The notes beneath the pieces were generated by a model that saw only the letters and a program-made list of their open reading frames with translations, was not told where the DNA came from and did no database searches. A program made the position numbers and the translations under genes. Below are positions 57,101 through 64,000 of a DNA stretch of 64,000 nt, in pieces. The stretch comes from Rutstroemia sp. NJR-2017a BVV2. Taxonomy: Eukaryota > Ascomycota > Leotiomycetes > Helotiales > Rutstroemiaceae. Numbering within the stretch: position 1 is the first letter of the stretch; each line of letters opens with the position of its first letter. The stretch is from contig NJPS01000042.1 in the NCBI GenBank assembly GCA_002946415.1, positions 469,263 to 533,262 of the forward strand, in the 5' to 3' direction.

Positions 57101-59727
57101 TAGGCCAATTCTAGTTAACTACTTTATAGCTCTCCCAATTTGGACTAATCGAACTAGGTGGTTGGGGAAAGAGAGTAGATCTCAAAATAGCTCCTTTCTT
57201 TTTAAAACTAGTTTTATTTAAAATAGCTGGAAGGGATTGGTTCGAGTAGGATTTGGTATAGCTAAAAGCCTTGAAAATCGATTTAGAATTATTATTTTCA
57301 AGAAAAGCATTCTAGTAATTCTTTTTAGCTAGTTTTATTTTTAAAAAGTACTGATTCCGAGCTAATTGGTACTATTCTTGATAAGAACCTTGATTACCTT
57401 GACTATTTTGGATTTTTAATCTCCTCTAAGTTAGTAATATAGATTTTCTCAACTCTTTTAGCTCTGAAATCTACTAAGATTTAGCTTTTAAACTAGGTTT
57501 AGTCTTAGGAATAGCTTTATTAGCTACTAGTTGAACTAATAAAACTAGTTCCGAACTAATCGATTCCAGATAATTTTGTGCTACCTTGTCTAATTTCAGG
57601 CCCAGCCTAGTGAAATTAGGAGGGAGACTAGCTAGAATAGTCGATTCTTTTATAATTTTAACTAAATAGTTTGAAAATAACTCTTAGTCTGCTAACTTGG
57701 TATTAAAGTAAGTATTAGCTATTTTTAATCTATTTGGAGATATTAGCTCCCTTTTTCCCTTGATAGTAAATAAAATTGATAAATAATCAGATCCCAAATC
57801 AGCTAGTACTTGCTAGTCCTCAATATACCTGGCTAATACTTATATAGCTAGTGTAAGATTCAAAATTGACTTGCTAGTACCCCTGAAAAATATAATAATC
57901 CCGGGTTCGTTAATTAGTTCTAGGTTTTGCTTTTCTATCTAATTAACTAGTTTAGTACTAATTTAACTACTTTAGTTATTTAGGTTCTACCAAGGATAAT
58001 GGAGGTTAAAATCCCCCAAAATCATTGAATTAGCCGAAATAGTTCTAAATAGTAAGTTTCTTTCTACTGTTTTAGTTGATATTCCCTCGATTTAGCTATT
58101 TTCGTTATAAAGATTGATTAGCTTAAATATATTGTTTTCTTCGGTTATTAATAGGATTAGTAGGTCAAGATCGAGGTTCGAAAAAGCTAGTATAACACTA
58201 GGTATATAGGTCTTCGAGATATAAGTAAGTATTCGAGGTCTGAATCCCAAAGTAATTGGAAGGATTTAACTAAAGCTAATATAAGAAATCGATCGACTAT
58301 TTGAGTAGTCTGGATTTTCACTTATAATCCAAGACTCTTAGACTAAAATTAAATCGATTTTTAGCTTAATAGCTAGTTATAGTACTGATTCAATTATAGC
58401 TAAGCTTCGGTTAAGATTCACTTAGATAATCCGAGTACTAGTACTAATCATAGACTAGCTCCCTTAATAGCCTTATAAATTTCATACTTTTTTGAAGTGG
58501 AAGTATAATTATTTTTGCAATTAGTATATTTTGGAGCTAAATAGGAATATTTCTAACTATTTTACTTATAAATTGAGTAGTGATGCTATTATATAATATA
58601 AGGTTTGTTATAGAGACTATATTTAGTCCCTTTTCAGCAAAATTTAACTAAATATCCAAATCCTTGATATTTAGTATACTAAATGGATCTAGAAGTAGTT
58701 AGAAGCTTTTCAGCTCTAATACTAATTCCAGCTATCCAAACCCGGTTTCTAATATATTTTTCAGTTTCTGCTTTAATAGCAAAAGAGATTACTACTGATT
58801 TCCCTTACTTAACAACTCGATTTTCTGCTAAAGATAGTTAATAAGGAGTATTAATAGACTTTAAATTCAAGTTAGAATTAAAAATCTTTAGTTCGTTCAA
58901 AACTAGCTCTATTCTATAAGGTATATTGAAGTCCAAAATAGGAATCCTATAAAGGACTACTTTGTACCAAGGTTTATCTTTAATTATTGATTTAAAAATA
59001 ATTAAATATTCCCAAATAGCTCTTTTCTCGATTAGAAAATCTGAAGTAAAAGGGTTAGTACTAATAACTACTAGATTCTTCTTATTACTAGTACTAATAA
59101 TAGAAGAGACTACTAGTCCTTTGATATTTTTGTCTAAGAAGGCCTTATTTATAGCATTTCGAAGTACTAGTATCGAAAAGGGGATTTCAGACTCTCGAAT
59201 CAGAATTAATTGATTTTGGATTTTAGTTTTTTTTGGGGCTTTTTTGATTGTAATTTAGTTTCTAGAAGTACTATTAGTACCTACTAGTACTATAGAAGTA
59301 AAAGTAGGTCCAGAGAGTGAATTAGCCGCCGAATTAGCCAGGGTAGTACTAGTAATAGTTGAGTTAATTAAGTTTGTCTGATTAGAAGGATTTTTGAGAA
59401 TCGAGATATTAGTACTATTTGCGGCGCTAACTGCTTTGGTCTTAGCTTCGATTTTTCAGATAGTATATTCCAAATTATTTATTTGAGAGATTAACTAATT
59501 TGTAACCTTTTGTAACTTTCCTGATTCAGTATATTCTCTAAATATCTCGATTAAATCAAGGATTTAAGACTACTTTTTATATGATTTTGTAACCGAGTAT
59601 ACTTCCACTAGCAAATCATATACCTAGAGGATTTTAGCGCTAGCCAGATCCAGGATAATATTAATAGTTGGTTCAATAGTAGAGAATCGGATAGTTTTGC
59701 TTAGCCGGGAAAGGATAAATATATTAG

Positions 59728-60098
59728 TGTCGGAACATCGGTGCTTCGGCCAGGCAATGGCCGCACGGGCCATCATGCCTCAGGCATAAAGCGTACCCCA
59801 TCAAAATGGCTGCATGCATTTTAGGTCGCTGCATGCCTACCTATGCATCTGCATATGCCGAAGCTGGAGTACCGGAGAGTATTAAAAGGCGCTTCGGAGT
59901 GCACTTATTATGTACCATAAATAAGCCATTGTACGGCCAGTTAGTTGTAGAAGAATAAGACGATTTTACCCATTGACATAAGCTGGCCATTGTGCGCTCA
60001 GCCTAGTGTCCCGGGTAAACGTCGGCACAAGTTCACGTGACCTTGTTGGATCTTCCCCCTTTTGAGTATATTACTTTTATTAGAAGGTCCAACCAACA
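59728..60098 (+). repeat. 5' long terminal repeat of copia element
   Basis: Starts TGTCGG and ends CCAACA, imperfect terminal inverted repeats with TG/CA ends, about 371 bases. It contains a TATA-like TATTAAAAGG near 59,879 and an ATAAATAAG polyadenylation-like word near 59,930, in the order expected of U3-R. The right edge is inferred from the inverted repeat because the second LTR is outside the window; the edge could be a few bases further. Confidence 0.7.
59879..59888 (+). promoter_or_regulatory. TATA-like box in copia LTR
   Basis: TATTAAAAGG, about 50 bases upstream of a candidate polyadenylation word, suggests the transcription start of the element lies near 59,910. Confidence 0.4.
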
Positions 60099-60475
60099 CT
60101 GATCAGTGGTTGATCCTATTGATACCACTATATACTTCGGTCGTTGGCCAAGTGTCCCCCTCAACTGCAGACCAGCAAGGTACCCCGATCTGTACACAAT
60201 AACCTACATCTACAATAGCACTCCAAGACTACATCCCCGAGGGATGGAGTCAGTATGCAATCAATACTGTATTGCTCTACGAGGACTACGACTTCTCAGA
60301 TGAGTCCTTCTGTACGAAGACTACTGTTACCACCTACATCATCCAATTTATCATACAGACTACATAAGCAAAAGAAACTAACTATAACCTATAGATTGTA
60401 TACCATGATAATTTCGAAGGATGGACAGAAGAGCTATTCGCCCTAGCTAGTACAGTACTCCTCCGTCAACTATGA
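60099..60475 (+). other. Leader between LTR and gag frame
   Basis: About 377 bases. The sequence directly after the LTR (CTGATCAGTGG...) does not clearly match the 3' end or anticodon region of a tRNA I can name, so the primer-binding site is unassigned. Short frames occur with several stops; the true gag start may lie here if stops have been introduced by mutation. Confidence 0.4.
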
Positions 60476-61282
60476 GTGTATATAATGGAACGAGGGGTAT
60501 TCGTTCAAGATATTATTGGAGGTAGATCGTACGCCAAGGTCTTTATAGCACTTCTTAGGGAAGAGAAACCCTATGAATGGATAGAAGAGGAGTTCCAGCA
60601 ACTTGGGACCTACCGTGGATCTCCTAAAGCAAGGGCTTTAGGCAAGCAAACTAGTCCCCTTCGACCTACAGTAGAAGTACCGCAGACCTCTTCCGTAGCC
60701 CCAGATACGGACCGAAACCCGCTAAAGCGGCAGGAGGCCGAGAAACCGGTACATACACCAGAAATTGGCGGGGAAGCCCGGGTTCAGCACCCCACCCCTA
60801 TTTGGAATCCTTCCGGCCGTATCAGCAGCACCCCGCATCCTGCTTTAGATTCCGCAATCATCACTGCACAGGACCCCTCGGCGTACAGCAAGCAGCTAAG
60901 TGACCTGCATAAGCTCTTAAATGACGACCGGAAGAAGTACAGCGGTAAGATGTACGAAGTGATCGACGTCAAGCTCAGAGTCTTCTGGGACTGCTGCACA
61001 AAAGCAGGCTTACCTCCAGAAGCACATGCCTTCGGATTCTCATCTATCCTAAGAGATCGGGCATTGGATTACTTCTTCAATCAGATCTCAGGGAGGAACC
61101 TCTCCTTTCGTACGATACGAGATATGATCCAGGAGCACTTCGAGACAAGCGAACGGAAGCAGACCTACTTATCTGAGTAGAGGTCTATTACATACCAAAG
61201 CATACAGCAGCAACACCCTAACAAGACTGAGCTGCAATACCTAGAACTACTCTTTGATAAGGTCCGTACCCTACAGAAGGGC
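60476..61282 (+). pseudogene. Copia gag, first part, with in-frame TAG
   Basis: Open from 60,476 (first ATG 60,485) to TAG at 61,178, then continuing in the same frame as the next segment. The product is gag-like: a Pro/Thr-rich stretch, then LNDDRKKYSGKMYEVIDVKL, VFWDCCTKAGLPPEAHAFGF and SILRDRALDYFFNQISGRNL, the capsid-type helical region seen in fungal copia elements. Residues after the stop (ELQYLELLFDKVRTLQKGL) continue it naturally, so the TAG is a mutation or a programmed readthrough site. No long frame exists upstream. Confidence 0.8.
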
Positions 61283-62299
61283 TTGTCATATAAGTATCAG
61301 AACAAGTACAATCTACAGGATCAAGTCCTCAATACATACCAAGGCGTACCTGACTGTAGCTTTGCGCTGTACAAGCTATCAGATACCTTTGAGTCAGTAT
61401 GCTCAGATCTACGCAACTCCATTACTACTGCCGTACGCAACCGTCAGCAATCCACTACACTCGTTGCGGACGAGCAGTACTGGGTCGACCGAAAGTACGA
61501 AGGTTCTCGTACCCGTTACGGCCGTAATGCTCCGCAACAGCCCCCTGCTCGAGGAAGGTGGACCGCAAGGGCACAAGTACCCCGTAAACACCCAGGACGA
61601 CCTGGAAAGAAGTGCCTTGTATGCAAGAAGGAAGGATGCTGGTCCATAAACCATCCTAGTGCAGAAGTAAAGAAAGCATTTGATGACTGTAAGGAGCAAC
61701 TAATAGTAAAAGAAGGCTTAAGCGACGGTGAAGCAGAGCAGTATATCCAGTACGAAGAAGAGCAACAAGAAGAAGAAGTACCAGAGGATCAAGGAGGAAT
61801 TGTATATAAGCAGATACTTACAGAGCTTAGCCCAATCGACGGCCAGCAGGCAATTAGTACACTTCTTGACCAGAGCACTATGCACCTCTTCACACGAGAG
61901 GACTTAAAGCCATCTCAAGTACAGTACAAAGAGATCTTTACCTTTGAGGAACGATACTCTGCAGCCAAGTTCCAGGGGATCATGCCGGACAGTGGAGCAT
62001 CTGGTATCTCTACAGCAGGAGAACCTCAATTTCAAGCACTACAGCGAGAAGACCCCAGTATTGTGCTTACCCAGACAGACGACAAGGACCATACAATCCG
62101 CTTCGGGAAGGGAACAGCAAGCGTTAAGGATACTACTATCGTTAGTACACCAGTAGGTGCAATTACCTTCCACATCGTCACGGCCAATACCCCCTTTCTC
62201 TACTATATCCAGGACATGGATAAGATGAATATACGGTTTGATAACCTACGCAATATCCTCGTACAAGGAGATAATATTATCCCTATCGTCCGGAAATAA
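61283..62299 (+). pseudogene. Copia gag zinc knuckle and aspartic protease segment
   Basis: 338-codon open stretch in the gag frame. It has a knuckle-like motif CLVCKKEGCWSINH (codons 111-124) with spacing 2-4-4 but residue order Cys-Cys-Cys-His rather than Cys-Cys-His-Cys. An acidic Glu/Gln-rich spacer follows, then the protease active site MPDSGASGIST (Asp at codon 236, position 61,988). It ends at TAA 62,297 with TAG 62,309 close behind. The swapped knuckle order is, to my memory, typical of one fungal copia lineage (GCWSTxH). Confidence 0.85.
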
Positions 62300-62311
62300 G
62301 GACATCCTTAG

Positions 62312-63763
62312 ATGCTTCTAAAGAAAGAGGAAGCAATTGCGCAAGCCTACATAACAGAAAAAGAGCTGAAGCAGCTACATCGACGTTTCGGACACCCGTC
62401 CGTACGCAAACTGTCACTACTGCTGGAGAAAGCAGGGCAAGAGGACATTAATATACGCATACTAGAACACCTCACCAAGTACTACAGGCACTGCCAGTTG
62501 CATGCCAAGTCACCAGGCAGGTTCAAATTTACGATCAAGGACGATATCGACTTCAACTACGCCGTCATCGTCGATATCATGTACCTAGGAGGTATACCAG
62601 TACTTCACCTTGTGGACGAAGCAACAGCGTTTAATACAGCACGCTTCTTAAAGAACATCTCAGCGAAAACCACATGGAATGCCGTACACGCATACTGGAT
62701 TGACATATACCAGGGACCACCAGATTACATTATACATGATGCAGGAACCAACTTCGCATCTAATAAGTTCCGGCAAAATGCACGCACCATAGGCTCCGAG
62801 GTGAAGGAGGTACCAGTCGAAGCGCATAATAGTGTAGGCAAGGTCGAGCACTACCATACCCCTCTCCGACGAGCGTACGAGATCTTGAGCGAAGAGCTGC
62901 AGGACGAGCAGATCTCCCGAGATAATATACTACAAATGGCTGTTAAAGCAATCAACGACACAGCAGGTCCGGACGGACTAGTACCTACTCTCTTAGTCTT
63001 CGGCGCCTACCCCCGGCTCAACCATCAATCAATCCTATCACCATCTATACGTGTACGAGCTGAGGCAGTTGAAAAGGCAATAGCAGAAGTACGCAAGCAC
63101 AATGCTCAACGACAAGTAAGAGATGCCCTAGAAGCTAGAAATGGACCAAGAACATCAGAGCTAATCAACCTCCCCCTGCAATCGGATGTACGTGTATACC
63201 GAGAAAAGGGCGGATGGACCGGACCATATAAGCTTATCGGTATAGAAGGAGAAGATGGGATTGTGCAGATACCAGCAGGTCCAACCCGTTTTAGAACGAC
63301 ATCCATTAAACCCTTCTATTTAGAAGAGCTTCCAGAGTACCAAATTGAAACCGAACCCTCTCCCGCTCAGCATGGCCACAAAAAGGACGGTACAACAGCT
63401 CCCCAGAAGCTGATCCCGCAGGTCATTATCCCATTCCGATACGTGGAAGCGTTCTTGACAAAGAAGGAGCAAAGCGACTATGACCTAGCACAGCAACTAC
63501 GTACACAAGGCACCATCACTACAGCAGGAGCACCCTTCGAGCTCTCTCAACAGACGGAAATTGACAGCTTGATTGCCCGTGGTGTCTTCGAAATGGTACA
63601 GTACGATCCAACTGTACATAAGGGACGCATCTTCAACACCAGACTAGTCAATGAGGTGAAGGGCAAAACAACGTCAGCTCCGTACGAGAAGAGCAGGCTC
63701 GTAGTACAAGGGTACAACGACCAAGGCAAAAAGAGCATTCTCATACAAGCACCTACGGTGTAG
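62312..63763 (+). pseudogene. Copia integrase and start of reverse transcriptase
   Basis: 483-codon open stretch in the same frame. It begins with the GAG-pre-integrase zinc region (LHRRFGHPSVRKL with His23 and His28; HCQLH with Cys61 and His64, the last position His instead of Cys). The integrase core has the D-D-E set in VIVDIMYLGG (Asp88), IIHDAGTNFAS (Asp143) and VGKVEHYHTPL (Glu179). A chromodomain-free C-terminal part reaches FRTTSIKPFY. The RT then opens with SRLVVQGYNDQGKKS and is cut by TAG at 63,761. Confidence 0.88.
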
Positions 63764-64000
63764 AGATCAAGTCAACGTCTGCTAGAAGCATTAGTCCCTA
63801 TACTCCAAGCACAAGGGATGAGAGTAAGCGTACGCGACATCACACAAGCATACCCACAATCGACTACCGAACTAGCCCGTACGATTATTGCCAGGTTACC
63901 AAGGCAGATCGAACACCAGTACCCTAAAGGAACAATAATGATCATCCGCAAACCCCTATACGGTATAGCAGAAGCAGGTACGCATTAGTGGGTTACATAC
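63764..64000 (+). pseudogene. Copia reverse transcriptase, continuing past window
   Basis: Same frame after the TAG: RLLEALVPILQAQGMRVSVR, DITQAYPQS (first catalytic Asp of copia RT) and IIRKPLYGIAEAG, equivalent to the KPLYGLKQAG motif. A TAG at 63,986 interrupts it again. The second catalytic YVDD box is beyond the window. Confidence 0.8.

Larger units (their letters stand above)
44668..59727. other. AT-rich, RIP-like heterochromatic block
   Basis: About 15 kb of extremely AT-rich DNA with abrupt edges at both ends. CpA and TpG dinucleotides look scarce and TpA very common by eye; Gln and Arg codons in the transposon frames have become TAA, TAG or TGA, as expected of repeat-induced point mutation. 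The block consists almost entirely of copies of one LINE element (entries below) plus one unresolved stretch (51,801-53,349). No intact host gene is visible inside it. A computed RIP index was not possible here. Confidence 0.85.
54344..59727 (-). mobile_element. LINE (Tad1-like) copy 5, minus strand, least decayed
   Basis: About 5.4 kb on the minus strand with higher GC than the other copies. From its 3' end: TTGA tail (54,344-54,362), terminal Cys/His domain (54,866-54,579), RNase H (about 55.6-55.0 kb), reverse transcriptase (about 57.1-55.9 kb), endonuclease (about 58.5-57.9 kb, with the LGDFNLHYPW motif near 58,020) and gag with a zinc knuckle near 58,680-58,620 (YQGFGHLAKFC-like). The 5' end is cut at 59,727 by the copia LTR, about 450 bases short of the element start seen in copies 2 and 4. 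Frames are broken by many stops. Confidence 0.85.
59728..64000 (+). mobile_element. Ty1/copia LTR retrotransposon, 5' part
   Basis: An LTR element with balanced base composition inserted into the AT-rich LINE copy 5. It has a 5' LTR (59,728-60,098) and an internal region with gag, a zinc knuckle, an aspartic protease (DSGAS), an integrase and the start of reverse transcriptase, in the order protease-integrase-RT that defines Ty1/copia (Pseudoviridae-type), not gypsy. It continues past the window end, so the 3' LTR and target duplication are not seen. All coding segments lie in one reading frame but are separated by stop codons at 61,178 (TAG), 62,297 (TAA), 62,309 (TAG), 63,761 (TAG) and 63,986 (TAG). 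Confidence 0.9.

Noticed and set aside
58962..59213. 83-codon plus-strand frame in the AT block
   Set aside because: Lies antisense to the gag region of LINE copy 5, whose minus-strand zinc knuckle and gag context are recognisable.
44668..59727. Mitochondrial DNA insertion suggested by extreme AT content
   Set aside because: The sequence carries LINE endonuclease, reverse transcriptase, RNase H and tandem-repeat tails; no mitochondrial gene is recognisable.
60106..60446. Short frames after the copia LTR as separate genes
   Set aside because: They overlap in different frames, have no motif and lie in the leader of the retroelement.

Overview
The window looks like nuclear DNA of a filamentous ascomycete. 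Genes carry short introns (about 50-90 bases) with GTATGT/GTAAGT donors, CTAAC/CTGAC-type branch points and CAG/TAG acceptors. They alternate between strands, encode typical ascomycete proteins (Aha1, Ypt7, Atg16, Dot1, eIF4B, Rrp5, Cdt2, Spb1), and lie beside an AT-rich block whose transposon copies look mutated by RIP (repeat-induced point mutation). The protein flavour suggests Leotiomycetes (Helotiales, perhaps Sclerotiniaceae). That placement is inference; no marker gene settles it.

Positions 1-44,670 are ordinary, GC-balanced, gene-bearing DNA. In order: the 3' end of a P4-ATPase flippase (+); Aha1 Hsp90 co-chaperone (-); a four-span membrane protein (+); a BTB/POZ protein (-); a gene-empty 4 kb; a tail-anchored heme-oxygenase-like protein (+); a DMT/SLC35-type transporter (-); Ypt7 Rab GTPase (-); Atg16 (+); Dot1 H3K79 methyltransferase (-); eIF4B (-) with an apparent 3-base micro-exon; a glycine-rich membrane protein (+); Rrp5 (-); a YMC020-like alpha/beta hydrolase (+); a JMJD7-like JmjC protein (-); a candidate 86-residue gene (+); Cdt2 (-); Spb1 (+); and a GNAT acetyltransferase (+). 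Exon coordinates were worked out by hand from splice signals, reading phase and family knowledge, and each joined model keeps an open frame. There are no operons. The genes share themes only loosely: ribosome biogenesis and translation (Rrp5, Spb1, eIF4B), chromatin and cell cycle (Dot1, Cdt2), and vacuole/autophagy (Ypt7, Atg16).

At about 44,670, right at the stop codon of the acetyltransferase, composition collapses to extreme AT. From there to 59,727 the DNA is a nest of decayed copies of one Tad1-like LINE retrotransposon (gag with zinc knuckle, endonuclease, reverse transcriptase, RNase H, C-terminal Cys/His domain, TCAA-repeat tail). Alignment by eye gives an order of events. A minus-strand 3' fragment (44,849-45,336 plus 51,158-51,800) was split by a nearly complete plus-strand copy (45,352-51,157), leaving an apparent target-site duplication. 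A plus-strand 5' fragment (53,350-54,343) was interrupted by a minus-strand copy (54,344-59,727). That copy was in turn interrupted by a Ty1/copia LTR element (59,728 to beyond the window end). The copia element has normal base composition but at least five in-frame stops.

I found no CRISPR array, rRNA, convincing tRNA, biosynthetic cluster, or clearly new biological system. The items most worth checking are the 3-base micro-exon in eIF4B, the candidate small gene at 37.9 kb, the nested transposon layering, the sharp gene/AT-block boundary, and the gene-empty 8.9-12.8 kb interval.
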